Below, piece after piece: positions 8,543-16,871 of a stretch of 64,000 nucleotides of DNA (positions within the stretch are counted from its first letter, which is position 1; every line of letters begins with the position of its first letter). The notes below the pieces were generated by a model. It did not search any database. It saw nothing but the letters and a program-made list of their open reading frames with translations, and was not told the origin of the DNA. The DNA comes from Dyadobacter sp. CECT 9275 (GTDB taxonomy: Bacteria; Bacteroidota; Bacteroidia; Cytophagales; Spirosomataceae). Made by a program: the position numbers and the translations under genes. The stretch is from the NCBI RefSeq assembly GCF_907164905.1, contig NZ_CAJRAF010000004.1, forward strand, positions 62,001 through 126,000. The letters are read 5' to 3'.

Positions 8543-9349
8543 TTAGGCAACTTTTATCGGGTGGGTGCGGAAATCTTTCAGATTGTGAAAAAATCCTTTG
8601 TATTCAGTCATTCCCCTGCGAAACAAGTTCCACAATAAGGAGCAACCCATTTGTGTAAGTGATGAATTGATAAACAAATCTTGATGTTCCAATGCTTCGG
8701 CAAGTGAGCAACTTGGCGTGCTGTCCTCTTGTTCGGATTGCTTCAATAGTTCGCCAAATTCATCGGTAACAAATGGCAGGCTTGCCACCGTTTGGTATTT
8801 CTCTGAATTGGGTTGCTTTATCTCTCCGATGGTAGATAGTAACACTTGTCCTGTATCTTGGCTGTTGCCAAAATCCAACCAATATTTTGGTTCATCTTGA
8901 TAGTGTTTGCGGTAACTTGTTTCTTTCAAAATTTCAGCAACTCCAAACCTCGCCTGTACATTATCCACACAAGTAATGGTAATAATTGCCCTTGCTTCTT
9001 CGGGCAATCTGCCAAAATTGTCTTTTTCAAATTTTACCGTTTTGGCTTTCCAATTTGTACCTGCCCAACGGTTGCAACGATTGATTAAAGCAACGGATTT
9101 GTATAATCCTGTTTCACTTTCTGCAAAACGCTGTCTGCCCAAATTGGCACTCGTGATAACATCATCATCCCAAAGGCGGACTTGCAACCCTGCGTGTCCT
9201 AATGCTATCAAACTTTCGTTTATTTCCATTAAGGCGGTCAATACTTTTGAGCCTGTACCACCTGCTCCGATAAGGTTTACCGAAATCGGATTGGTTGGAT
9301 TGAGTAAATAGTTGTCCGTAAAATGAACTGCTGTTTTTGTCGTATTCAT
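8543..9349 (-). CDS. PRTRC system ThiF (E1-like adenylyltransferase) protein
   Basis: The 268-residue protein is an E1/ThiF/MoeB-type enzyme. A nucleotide-binding G-x-G-G-T-G-S loop lies at about residues 29-35, followed by acidic W-D-D-D, and the family-typical N-L-G-R-Q motif near 70-74. A conserved Cys in S-T-P-S-C-S-L (near residue 215) sits where E1-like enzymes place their catalytic thiol. It is the last gene of the PRTRC run. The ATG at 9349 overlaps the TGA of protein B (TGATG); a GTG three bases earlier is an alternative. In the PRTRC context it probably activates the C-terminus of a small partner protein, plausibly protein C. Assignment is strong; the substrate is inference. Confidence 0.9.
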   Translation of the reverse strand: MNTTKTAVHFTDNYLLNPTNPISVNLIGAGGTGSKVLTALMEINESLIALGHAGLQVRLWDDDVITSANLGRQRFAESETGLYKSVALINRCNRWAGTNWKAKTVKFEKDNFGRLPEEARAIITITCVDNVQARFGVAEILKETSYRKHYQDEPKYWLDFGNSQDTGQVLLSTIGEIKQPNSEKYQTVASLPFVTDEFGELLKQSEQEDSTPSCSLAEALEHQDLFINSSLTQMGCSLLWNLFRRGMTEYKGFFHNLKDFRTHPIKVA

Positions 9350-10068
9350 CACAATAGATTTTTAAGGGTTTTATTATTCTTTTTTAATACCTCTTTAGGA
9401 AAGGGTTTATCCGTATTGATAAGGTCTTTCCAAAGGGTTACAATATTTTTTTTCGTTAAGTTTTCGCATAATGAATGACTGAAATAAGAATTGAAAAAAT
9501 AATGTTCCCACGCCTGTATAAATTCCTCAACCGAAGCCGAATTTTTAATGTCAATACCCACCGTACCCATACATACATTGCCCTTTTCGTAGATATTGAA
9601 GAAAGGTGCATAATGCAATGGCGTTTTCTCGGTGGGTCTTCTGTCGTTTGCTAAAGCAAATACCGTAAGACTGCTTTTATTGGCAAACCATAGCATTGGC
9701 GGTACTTGTGCCTTGCCGTTGGAAATACCTAAACTATCCACAAAATATAGCTGTCTTAGCTGTGTTTTGGTGTACCATAGCACCGTACCTTTTTCGCTCG
9801 GATTAATATGCAAAATGTTGGTCGGCAAAATTCCCTTTGGCTTTAAAAAGGCTTTGCTATTTTCTTCATCGGTCTTTAGAGCCTTTGCCAATACATTGGC
9901 TTCTTTTACTGTCAATGGGTGGGCATTGATAGGCGTTCCGTTGCTGTCCATATCGAAATGCTCTACATACATATCGGTATTTGTGCCTATGGTTTCGTAA
10001 AAAACCAATGCGGATTTCGGATGGTACAATGTGCCAAAATCGTTGGTGATGTTATTTACGTTGTTCAT
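9349..10068 (-). CDS. PRTRC system protein B (E2-like)
   Basis: The 239-residue protein matches PRTRC system protein B in position and sequence style. Near residues 175-192 it has F-F-N-I-Y-E-K-G-N-V-C-M-G-T, closely similar to the H-P-N-x-Y-x-x-G-x-V-C-L active-site stretch of ubiquitin-conjugating E2 enzymes, with the Cys in the same place. The following helix (V-E-E-F-I-Q-A-W) also fits. It overlaps the upstream gene by 4 nt (ATGA) and ThiF by 1 nt, which indicates tight translational coupling. The likely role is to take a thioester-linked partner from ThiF; this is inference from the motif and neighbourhood. Confidence 0.85.
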   Translation of the reverse strand: MNNVNNITNDFGTLYHPKSALVFYETIGTNTDMYVEHFDMDSNGTPINAHPLTVKEANVLAKALKTDEENSKAFLKPKGILPTNILHINPSEKGTVLWYTKTQLRQLYFVDSLGISNGKAQVPPMLWFANKSSLTVFALANDRRPTEKTPLHYAPFFNIYEKGNVCMGTVGIDIKNSASVEEFIQAWEHYFFNSYFSHSLCENLTKKNIVTLWKDLINTDKPFPKEVLKKNNKTLKNLL

Positions 10069-11231
10069 TTTTCTGTTGTTTTATAGTCGTCTAATAGTGT
10101 GCAGAGGTAGTCCAATAAGGCAAACAAGCGGTTCTCAAAATCGAGATTTGTTGTTGGTATTTCATTTACGTCAAATCGCTTGGAAATGGTTGGTTCTTCC
10201 ATTGCTCCGTACTCATTAAATTCATTGTTGATGGTATCGGAAAGGCTTCCGTATAACCAACCTTTGGTATCTGCAATAAATGAAATGTACTTTTCCATTC
10301 CGATTGCTTCGTTTTCGTAATCATCATTGTAAGGGTCTTCTTCGGATATTGGTGCGTTTCGGAAAATGCTTGCGTTCGGATATTCAGTAAAAAGGGCTAA
10401 CGCATTGCAAGACACATTATGGCATTCCCTGTCGAACAGATCAACACTTTTAAATTGGCTCACACGCTGTTCAAACACCTTTAGATTGATACGGTTAAAT
10501 AGCTTTTGTTCTATTTTATCGCCAATGTATTCGGCATTTCTCAACTCCCTTTTATAAGCTTCGGTTTCGTCCGTTTCCTCGTCCTGTTCTACCCAATCTT
10601 TGTGCATTTCATATTGCCAATACAGATAGCTGTCTTCTTGTCTGTAATACGGCACATCGGCAATATGGTACAGATAACTACATACTGATATTAAAAGCTG
10701 TGCAGTCTTTTTACGCTTCGGGTCTTTGAGCATTTTAAAAAGTGGTACAATAGGAATGTAATACAAGGTTGTACCTGTATTGTATCGTTCCTCACTTGTG
10801 AAGTAGGTTTTCTTACTGTCCTGTACCAATTTGAAACTATCCCAATTGATATTGGTACGTTTTACTTTGGTTTCCATATCCCACATAGCCAATGCAATAT
10901 TGTAGGGAAAACCAAAATCTTTGGTCTGCATTGGTTCAATGCTGTAATGCTCGGCAAATCTGGAGAGGGACTTGTAAAAATCCCTCTCCGTTTTCTGACA
11001 AGCCTGTACGGATTGTGCTGTTTTCAGTTTTGGCAGAAACGTACACTTTAGAATACCATTGGTAGCATTGCTATTGGTATGGATTTCTGCTTGTCTTTCT
11101 GCACTTGGTTTGCATCTTTTGGTCTTTGCATCCAATTGGCGAACTCGCCCAACTGTCGGTGCAATTGCCGTTGTCGTTTCTGTTCGGGTATGCTGATAGT
11201 TCCCGATATGATGTTGCGTTGCATAATTCAT
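10065..11231 (-). CDS. PRTRC cassette protein in the F position
   Basis: The 388-residue protein lies between proteins C and B, where PRTRC protein F is found in other cassettes; I cannot confirm the F family by motif. Its first 70 residues are low in structure and rich in Thr, Ala and Lys; the rest is helix-rich and acidic. No HxH…D metalloprotease (JAB) signature is present, so it does not replace the JAB-domain protein A of other cassettes. It is coupled by a 4-nt overlap to protein B. Confidence 0.6.
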   Translation of the reverse strand: MNYATQHHIGNYQHTRTETTTAIAPTVGRVRQLDAKTKRCKPSAERQAEIHTNSNATNGILKCTFLPKLKTAQSVQACQKTERDFYKSLSRFAEHYSIEPMQTKDFGFPYNIALAMWDMETKVKRTNINWDSFKLVQDSKKTYFTSEERYNTGTTLYYIPIVPLFKMLKDPKRKKTAQLLISVCSYLYHIADVPYYRQEDSYLYWQYEMHKDWVEQDEETDETEAYKRELRNAEYIGDKIEQKLFNRINLKVFEQRVSQFKSVDLFDRECHNVSCNALALFTEYPNASIFRNAPISEEDPYNDDYENEAIGMEKYISFIADTKGWLYGSLSDTINNEFNEYGAMEEPTISKRFDVNEIPTTNLDFENRLFALLDYLCTLLDDYKTTEK

Positions 11232-11248
11232 CGTTTTATAATTTTAGT

Positions 11249-11467
11249 TTAACCTTTCGTACCCATTACGCTCTCAAATTTGTATTCTACTGCATCATCT
11301 TTAATTTGCGGTGTAGATGCTTTTGCTGTTGTCAAAATCGGGTACATATTGGCGTAAAAATTCATTACTGCTTCCACGCTCCAACGTGGTTCGGGGTCGG
11401 TCAGTCTTATGTCCTGTCCTTTATCTTTGAGTATAAAAACTCGTTCTAATTGCGTTGCTAATAACAT
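11249..11467 (-). CDS. PRTRC system protein C (small, ubiquitin-like candidate)
   Basis: The 72-residue protein is a clear PRTRC protein C: an opening strand, D-P-x-P-x-W-S, V-M-N-F-Y-A-x-x-Y-P, and a C-terminal strand ending in G-T-K-G. The size, a helix flanked by strands, and the terminal Gly fit a beta-grasp modifier that an E1-like enzyme could activate. ThiF and the E2-like protein B are encoded three and two genes downstream. The modifier role is inference and the family is well supported. Confidence 0.85.
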   Translation of the reverse strand: MLLATQLERVFILKDKGQDIRLTDPEPRWSVEAVMNFYANMYPILTTAKASTPQIKDDAVEYKFESVMGTKG

Positions 11468-11478
11468 AATGTTCTGTT

Positions 11479-12096
11479 TTAATGATTACTATTCTTTTCA
11501 TCTTCGTCTGTTTCATCAATAGGATAATCGGCAGTAATTTCTTGCTCTATTGGTGGTTCGGGTTTTGCTTCGTCCATTGCTCCGAAAAGGCTCGGTGTTG
11601 CGAATTTGTCGGATAATGCTGTTTTGCGTTTGCGTATCTCGTCTGCTTTTTCGGGAAACTCCGTTATATCAGGAACTTTTATCCACGCTTCACGGAACTT
11701 ACCCTCTTTTTCCAACTCGTCCGCCTTTGCCATAGCATCTTTAAACTTCTTGTCTTTGGTTTCCTTGTCCTTTTTCGCTTTCTCGGTTTTTTCCTTTTCT
11801 ATTGCCGATTGTGCTTTGGCTTCGTCCAATTGCTTTTGGAATTTTTCCATATCCACCATTAAGCCCGATACCTTTTGTATGGGTGTAGTTATCTGCTCAA
11901 AAAATCCCTCGTCAAACTCTTGGGGCGTGGCGTTAAAGGTCAATGGGGGAATTAGATTTTTTGCACTATCTCCGCATTGTTCGTTGTTGAGCAATACTGT
12001 TACAATTAGGTTGCTTTCTATCCCTTTTGAAATGTTCAGTTGCAATACTCCTGTAAAGTCCAACTGCTGTATCTGATTGAAAAAATTTGTGTTCAT
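11479..12096 (-). CDS. PRTRC system protein E
   Basis: The 205-residue protein has a globular N-terminal part (1-70, F-F-x-Q-I then L-x-L-x-I-S with P-P-L-T-F-N-A-T-P), a long Lys/Glu/Ala-rich coiled coil (about 85-140), and an acidic low-complexity tail. This is the usual build of PRTRC protein E in Bacteroidota. It lies 11 nt upstream of protein C on the same strand. Its role is unknown; the coiled coil suggests oligomerisation or scaffolding for the cassette. Confidence 0.8.
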   Translation of the reverse strand: MNTNFFNQIQQLDFTGVLQLNISKGIESNLIVTVLLNNEQCGDSAKNLIPPLTFNATPQEFDEGFFEQITTPIQKVSGLMVDMEKFQKQLDEAKAQSAIEKEKTEKAKKDKETKDKKFKDAMAKADELEKEGKFREAWIKVPDITEFPEKADEIRKRKTALSDKFATPSLFGAMDEAKPEPPIEQEITADYPIDETDEDEKNSNH

Positions 12097-12108
12097 TGTT
12101 CTTAAATT

Positions 12109-12291
12109 TTAATTGTTATTACTTTTTTCTCTTTTGAGTTTCTCGTGCATATCTGCCCAATATTCCTGTCTTTCCTTGTCTGTTTCTGTTGGTGTGTCGT
12201 GCAGATATTCTTTATACCAACCAGTTTGTTGAATAGCTTTTATGAGGTCGGTAACTTCAACCCAATTCCCATTTTTATCTATGATTTTCAT
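12109..12291 (-). CDS. Small unknown protein of the element backbone
   Basis: The 60-residue protein opens with K-I-I-D-K-N-G-N-W-V-E-V-T-D and continues as a charged helix. It sits between a 113-residue unknown and protein E with short gaps (12 and 18 nt) on the same strand, so it belongs to the backbone operon. Similar short proteins occur in PRTRC-bearing elements. No function can be assigned. Confidence 0.6.
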   Translation of the reverse strand: MKIIDKNGNWVEVTDLIKAIQQTGWYKEYLHDTPTETDKERQEYWADMHEKLKREKSNNN

Positions 12292-12309
12292 TGTACTTGG
12301 CTTTAAATG

Positions 12310-12651
12310 TTATTTACTGATTTCCGCTATTTGGTCAATCCTACCATAGATGATACTTCGAAGACTTGTTTTGTCAGGAGCGTTGTATTCTAACCAACTG
12401 CCGTACTGCTTTACGATATAGGATTTTAAAACATCCTCAAAACCAAAGCGATAACCCATAAGCGGTACGGCTCTTTTGAAATAAGCATTTCGGTTTACTG
12501 CTTCGGCAAGCCAATTTTTTTCGGCTCGGTTCAACTTGTCGCCTTTGTTCAGCTTTTCCCTTAATTGGTAAACCTTTGCATTTTGCAGGGTTGCCAATTC
12601 GGGTACATCGTGGCGTACAAACTTTGTGGCTATTATTGTTACTATTTCCAT
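12310..12651 (-). CDS. Unknown 113-residue backbone protein
   Basis: A soluble, basic, helix-rich protein with no motif I recognise beyond K-L-N-K-G-D-K-L-N-R-A-E-K-N-W-L, typical of small proteins in Bacteroidota integrative elements. It lies 11 nt after the Api92-like gene and 18 nt before the 60-residue gene in the same operon. A DNA-processing or regulatory role would fit the neighbours but nothing in the sequence proves it. Confidence 0.6.
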   Translation of the reverse strand: MEIVTIIATKFVRHDVPELATLQNAKVYQLREKLNKGDKLNRAEKNWLAEAVNRNAYFKRAVPLMGYRFGFEDVLKSYIVKQYGSWLEYNAPDKTSLRSIIYGRIDQIAEISK

Positions 12652-12662
12652 TGCGGTAGATT

Positions 12663-13145
12663 TTAAGGTTGCTGATTTTTGATTTTCCGCTCCAACAAGT
12701 TTTCTAATATCTCGTAATCGCTTTCGTAAGCATTACCCTCAAAATGGTAGGTATCGGTTTCTTCATCAAACTCGTATTGCTCAAAATCCACGTCTTCCAA
12801 ATAAACATCTGTGAGTAGCTTGTCATAAAATGTTGCCCTGCCATATACAAGATTGCCTATTTCTTCATAGTCGTGTGTGAAATTCACTTCGTAATGCTCC
12901 GCTATCTTTTGAATGATTTCCATATTGGGCGACCATTTTGTTTCATACTGAAATTGTCCTTCATCGCCATCATTCCAATAGATATTGAAGAAATAACCAC
13001 CATTATCTTTAGAAATAAATTTGGGTAGTTGCCCTTCTTCGGATTTTTCTTCCTTTTCCTTCATTGATTGAAAAAGTTCCTGTATTGCTGTGATTGTTTC
13101 GGGTTTTCCCTCGAATACAACCGTATTACTGCACCAATTTGCCAT
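12663..13145 (-). CDS. Api92-like (DUF1281) protein
   Basis: The 160-residue protein starts with M-A-N-W-C-S-N-T-V-V-F-E-G, the signature of the Api92-like/DUF1281 family with a ferredoxin-like N-terminal fold. Aromatic residues near 50-80 and W-S-P in the middle also fit. The family is found in phages, plasmids and integrative elements and has no proven function. It follows the DUF932 gene on the same strand. Confidence 0.8.
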   Translation of the reverse strand: MANWCSNTVVFEGKPETITAIQELFQSMKEKEEKSEEGQLPKFISKDNGGYFFNIYWNDGDEGQFQYETKWSPNMEIIQKIAEHYEVNFTHDYEEIGNLVYGRATFYDKLLTDVYLEDVDFEQYEFDEETDTYHFEGNAYESDYEILENLLERKIKNQQP

Positions 13146-13197
13146 AATGAATATTTTTAGTAGGCTACCACCGATTAAGGCGGTAGCCTGTTGTTAT

Positions 13198-14271
13198 TTA
13201 ATTAAGGTTTAGGATTTCTGCACCATCTAAAGCAAAACCATTACACAATTCAAATGCTTTCTGTGATTTGAGTTGAGCAGTACCACCCAATACAATGCTT
13301 TGTAATTTGGCTTCATCATTCTTATAATTTCTCACGTTCTGATAGTAGCCTGTAACCGCATTATATGCTCCGAACAATGTACCTTTAGTAGTGTCCATTT
13401 GTTGGGTGTCGCTTATCATCGCATACGCAAAAGCATCTTCAACGGTGTTTTTGAATACTGTGGAAATTTCATCTTCTGCACCTTTTTTGATTAGGTCAAG
13501 CGTTTCTTTGTTCGGGCAAAGTGCCAATTGGATAAGCTTTTTAACCTCTCGGTCTGTTACCTTTACTTTTGCCCACTCATTAAAAATGCCCTCTAATTGG
13601 TTGCTTAATGTGTTGGCAAGTCCCATAATCTTGTGAGCGTTCTCGATACGTTGCTTTGCCCCCGAAGTGTGTTTGATACGAACAACATTGGTCATACTGC
13701 GTAACGAAGCGTTTAAGGTGTTTTGGCAAACGATACGGATTGGTGTAAATGCGGCTGTGATACTTCCGCTACCATCGTGCGAAGTGGTAAGGAAAATGTA
13801 CTTTTCTGTAACATCATCGCCATTGCCTACACGAATATAGTCGGGCAATTTGGCTGTGATAAAAATGCGTTCTCCGTTGCCTAATGCTCCTGCGGTTTCG
13901 TACAGAATGCCCTCATCACCGCCTACAATAGCATCAAAGAAATTAAAGGCTTCACGATTTTGTACGATGTGGTAATCCTTGCCGACTACTCCCAATACTT
14001 TATTGTTATCGGTGCGAATGTTAGCGTAATAATTAGGCACTTTTAATTCGCTACTGCCTATCTCTATACCATTGGTGGTTTCGATAATGCCGGAACCTTT
14101 GGTAAATAGTGGGGATTTTACGACTTCGTAATCTAATCCTGCGTGTTTGATAGCTTCCTCACTTGTTGGATATTGCTCTACGATTTGCCCCAAACCGTGC
14201 CACGCTTTTTGTTGTACGCTAAAAAATGAATAACGTCCTGTTCTCTCGTTGAAATTGATATTATGTGCCAT
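13198..14271 (-). CDS. DUF932 (phage/plasmid-like TIGR03299) protein
   Basis: The 357-residue protein has the features of the DUF932/TIGR03299 family: a W-H-G-L-G motif near residue 25-29, a strand-rich centre with R-I-V-C-Q-N-T-L near 180-187, and a C-terminal helical part with T-x-x-G-A-Y-N-A-V-T-G-Y. Members are encoded by phages, plasmids and integrative elements and are thought to assist replication or recombination. It lies between ssb and the Api92-like gene in one run. Confidence 0.88.
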   Translation of the reverse strand: MAHNINFNERTGRYSFFSVQQKAWHGLGQIVEQYPTSEEAIKHAGLDYEVVKSPLFTKGSGIIETTNGIEIGSSELKVPNYYANIRTDNNKVLGVVGKDYHIVQNREAFNFFDAIVGGDEGILYETAGALGNGERIFITAKLPDYIRVGNGDDVTEKYIFLTTSHDGSGSITAAFTPIRIVCQNTLNASLRSMTNVVRIKHTSGAKQRIENAHKIMGLANTLSNQLEGIFNEWAKVKVTDREVKKLIQLALCPNKETLDLIKKGAEDEISTVFKNTVEDAFAYAMISDTQQMDTTKGTLFGAYNAVTGYYQNVRNYKNDEAKLQSIVLGGTAQLKSQKAFELCNGFALDGAEILNLN

Positions 14272-14316
14272 AATGCTTAAAATTTTGATATTAAAAAATG
14301 GATTGAATGTTCTTGA

Positions 14317-14709
14317 TTAAAATGGAAGGTCGTCTTCTGTACCTTTTCCTGCTGTACTGTTGTTTCCTGTTTGTGCAGTAGCTTGTACGCTTTCGGTTCT
14401 CTTACTACCTCCGTGCAATTTGATTTGTGAGGTATGGAAATTCAGTCCTGCTCTTGGCTCTCCGTCATTACCTGTCCACGCTCTTGTGCTTACTCGTCCC
14501 GATAGTTCTACCAAAGTGCCTTTTTTGAGTAGCTTGGCTACATTCGGAGTTATCCAATAAGAGCAGTCGAAATAGGTGGTTTGCTCTATGCGTTCGCCTT
14601 GTTTGTTTCGGTAGCTGTCGTTGGTCGCTACTGAAAAATTTACTACTTGTTTGTCCTGTGACGTTGTGCGTACTTCCGCATCCCTTGTCAGTCTTCCTGT
14701 GATGTTCAT
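14317..14709 (-). CDS. ssb: Single-stranded DNA-binding protein
   Basis: The 130-residue protein has an OB-fold at 1-100 (N-I-T-G-R-L-T-R-D-A-E-V-R, then V-N-F-S-V-A-T-N-D) and a short disordered linker. It ends in the acidic D-D-L-P-F tip that recruits partner proteins in bacterial SSBs. It is the first gene of the backbone operon. As an element-encoded copy it probably protects single-stranded DNA during transfer or replication of the element. Confidence 0.95.
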   Translation of the reverse strand: MNITGRLTRDAEVRTTSQDKQVVNFSVATNDSYRNKQGERIEQTTYFDCSYWITPNVAKLLKKGTLVELSGRVSTRAWTGNDGEPRAGLNFHTSQIKLHGGSKRTESVQATAQTGNNSTAGKGTEDDLPF

Positions 14710-15308
14710 ATTCTTTAATTTTTAGTTATTGATTTTGATTTTTTTTAGATTTATTCGGCAATGAGAGGAGGTGCTGTTTCGTTTCATTACCATTTCCAAT
14801 GTTTTTAATCTTCATATCTGACATTTTTTTTTATTCGTTTAAAGAGCCGGAGTATGCTATGTTTCGTTTCACGAGCATAAAAGGTTCGTGTTTAGCATCA
14901 CCAAGGTTTTGGAAAAAAATACTACCCAACGGGTGGAGATTATTTTCCAAACTTGCTTGACCTTTGTGATGCGTTAAGAACACGGAAATACCTTTGCTCT
15001 TGAAATGGGACAAAAAAGCATACGGGTCTTTGGATAAAAATGAATGTGGAAGCCAAGAAGATGGCATTGAGAAATGGTTCAGAGTGAATTGAAATAACAC
15101 ATCCAATTCGCTGAATTTTTAAAACACTTTTTTAAAGCGGTGGGGCTATCAAAGCCACACTAACAGAGGATTAGAAAAATGTATTTGTGCGGGAGGAGTA
15201 GATGACAACATTTTTTAATCTTCTGTTCCAGAAGTAGCCGAAAAGCTCTTTTACAGAAAGGGAATAGCAGAGCGAAGTAAATGTGCTTTGGCTATAAAAT
15301 ATGGGCAT
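14710..15308. other. Non-coding gap between ssb and integrase, with imperfect hairpin
   Basis: About 600 nt without a credible gene. A structured segment at 14854-14898 pairs ATGCTA with TAGCAT outside and CACGA with TCGTG inside. The heptamer-plus TGTTTCGTTTCA occurs at about 14775 and again at 14859. The gap may hold the operon promoter, a small RNA or an origin-type site; none is proven. Confidence 0.4.
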
Positions 15309-15334
15309 AAAAAAAACAGAACCGTTAAGTTCTG
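15309..15334 (-). terminator. Rho-independent terminator of the integrase gene
   Basis: Read on the minus strand, a 6-bp stem (CAGAAC/GTTCTG, 15317-15334) with a TTAACG loop is followed directly by a run of eight T. It sits 25 nt past the integrase stop. Confidence 0.85.
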
Positions 15335-15358
15335 CTCCTAATTTCAAATTGTGATTAA

Positions 15359-16609
15359 CTATATAACCTGTAAAAACGCTTCTTCAATCTCCTTAAATTT
15401 AGGAGCTACCAAATCCATATCCTTACTAATCTTTTGGCTGGTAATTTTAGCATAAATCTGTGTAGTTGAAATGTTTTTATGTCCCATCATTTTGCTAAGG
15501 CTTTCAAGAGGTACGCCTTCGGTCAAAAACATCGTTCCAAATGTGTGTCTTGCGGTGTGAAAAGTTACTTTTTGTTCTGTTATAATTTCAGCTTTTTCAA
15601 TTAATTTGCCAATGTGAGTATTGCAGGTTACATTGGTTGGAACTGGAAAGATAAACTCATTACGAGTGCTACCGAGGTATTTTTCTATGATACGTTTTGG
15701 GATTTCCATTAACCGAACATTAGAAGCAATATCTGATTTTTTTCTTCTGCTGATGATCCATTGGTGACCATCGAAGAAAGACTGAATATTGTTCCTTGTC
15801 AGTTTTTTAATATCCGCATAAGCAAGTCCGGTAAAACAACTGAAAATAAAAAGATCTTTCACAAGCTCATACCGTGGGTGGGGCGGTGCACACATCATCA
15901 GTTTTTCTACATCTTCTTTAAGAATATAACCCCTGTCAGTTTCTTCCATATTGATTTCATAATCTTGAAACGGATTATCACGTATCAAACCTTTTTTAAT
16001 AGCCAATTCCACCAGACTTAGCACAGGCATCGTGTAAACCCAAACCGTATTATGTGTAGATTGTAAATCGTACCGAAGATAAAAATCAAATTCCCTAATA
16101 AAATCTCCAGTCAATTCCCGAAAGGCCATATCATCACGATGATAGCGTTCTTTGATAAAAGTGGTAAGATGATTATAAACCGTGATGTACTTGTTGTAGG
16201 TGCTTTGTGAACGTTCTTCCTTGTCAACCAATTTTTTAAAATCCTCATTTTTATCGTTAAAGACTTTTAGAATTGCATCATCCATTACACCAACACCCAA
16301 GAATGAGAGCTTTACTTTTTGGGAAGTAGCAAAGCCCTCGTGTTTCAGCATATCTTCATAAATTTTGTCGATACGCCCACGTATGTTATCCAACTTTTTA
16401 TTAATATTTAAAGCTGTTGCGCTTTTGCCCTCAACTCTTCCATATTTTAGATCCCAATTGCTTGGGTCAATTTCTAACTTTGTCCCAAAAGTTTTAGGTG
16501 CTCCATCAATGGTAATACGTGCCATAATTGGAGCGTTACCATTTTTTTTCAGTTCGTTCTTTTTCAAGTAGAAAAGCAGTTTGAACGTTGATTTTTTTGT
16601 CTGTTTCAT
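15359..16609 (-). CDS. Tyrosine recombinase of the CTnDOT (IntDOT) type
   Basis: The 416-residue integrase has an N-terminal arm-binding part (1-100), a SAM-like core-binding domain (about 110-215) and a C-terminal catalytic domain. Catalytic residues seen are Lys near 290, H351-x-x-R354, H377 and nucleophile Y386. The first catalytic Arg is replaced: the motif reads F-T-G-L-A-Y, with Ala at 263. The same deviation is known for IntDOT-like enzymes (about 411 residues), which tolerate heterology between sites. It has its own terminator and probably integrates and excises the whole element. It starts at ATG 16609. Confidence 0.93.
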   Translation of the reverse strand: MKQTKKSTFKLLFYLKKNELKKNGNAPIMARITIDGAPKTFGTKLEIDPSNWDLKYGRVEGKSATALNINKKLDNIRGRIDKIYEDMLKHEGFATSQKVKLSFLGVGVMDDAILKVFNDKNEDFKKLVDKEERSQSTYNKYITVYNHLTTFIKERYHRDDMAFRELTGDFIREFDFYLRYDLQSTHNTVWVYTMPVLSLVELAIKKGLIRDNPFQDYEINMEETDRGYILKEDVEKLMMCAPPHPRYELVKDLFIFSCFTGLAYADIKKLTRNNIQSFFDGHQWIISRRKKSDIASNVRLMEIPKRIIEKYLGSTRNEFIFPVPTNVTCNTHIGKLIEKAEIITEQKVTFHTARHTFGTMFLTEGVPLESLSKMMGHKNISTTQIYAKITSQKISKDMDLVAPKFKEIEEAFLQVI

Positions 16610-16650
16610 AACTCAAATGTTTAATGTTTAAAATTAATTTACATTGAGTT
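16610..16650. promoter_or_regulatory. Imperfect inverted repeat at the integrase start
   Basis: AACTCAAATGT (16610-16620) and ACATTGAGTT (16641-16650) form an inverted repeat with one missing T, directly before the integrase ATG. It may be an integrase arm-type or autoregulatory site. Confidence 0.4.
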
Positions 16651-16739
16651 ACAAGGAAATATAAAAATAAGTGCAAAACACTGAAATATAACCGTTTAGG
16701 CTAATGAGAAACCTCTATTAATCGGTAACGAATTAGTAA

Positions 16740-16851
16740 CTTAACTTTGTCATTTCAAGCCCAAAACTTATCAGACACCGAGTTCCAAATAAAGACTACT
16801 TCTTTATAAAACATTGTATAGCAACGGATTTAATCGTTTTGCTTAACTTTG
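16740..16851. other. Candidate element junction: direct repeat CTTAACTTTG
   Basis: The 10-mer CTTAACTTTG occurs at 16740-16749 and 16842-16851 in the same orientation. The second is followed by C, giving TTAACTTTGC, one base from the GTAnnTTTGC core of CTnDOT attachment sites. These lie between the integrase and the first chromosomal gene, where attR is expected. The same string also resembles a TAnnTTTG promoter box, so the call is tentative. Confidence 0.3.
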
Positions 16852-16871
16852 CTTTTTACTAATCTTTTTTT

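Larger units (their letters stand above)
1..16851. mobile_element. Right part of an integrative element (ICE/IME type) with PRTRC backbone
   Basis: The left end is outside the window. The right boundary is inferred from the tyrosine integrase at 15359-16609, after which gene content changes to chromosomal genes such as an ECF sigma factor. Mobile-element hallmarks inside are the integrase, ssb, a DUF932 protein, an Api92-like protein, PRTRC proteins, paired MerR-like HTH proteins and a cargo of likely defence genes. Base composition is more A/T-rich than to the right. No relaxase, TraG or mobilisation gene is visible, so self-transfer cannot be judged. The exact junction is not proven; two copies of the 10-mer CTTAACTTTG at 16740 and 16842 lie in the expected zone. 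Confidence 0.75.

Noticed and set aside
8447..8658. Two overlapping plus frames after the PRTRC operon
   Set aside because: They cross the GCATTTTTGC repeats and the ThiF 3' end and show no protein-like pattern.
14831..15106. 91-codon minus frame between ssb and integrase
   Set aside because: Composition is unlike a protein, no ribosome site, and the region has hairpins typical of a non-coding stretch.
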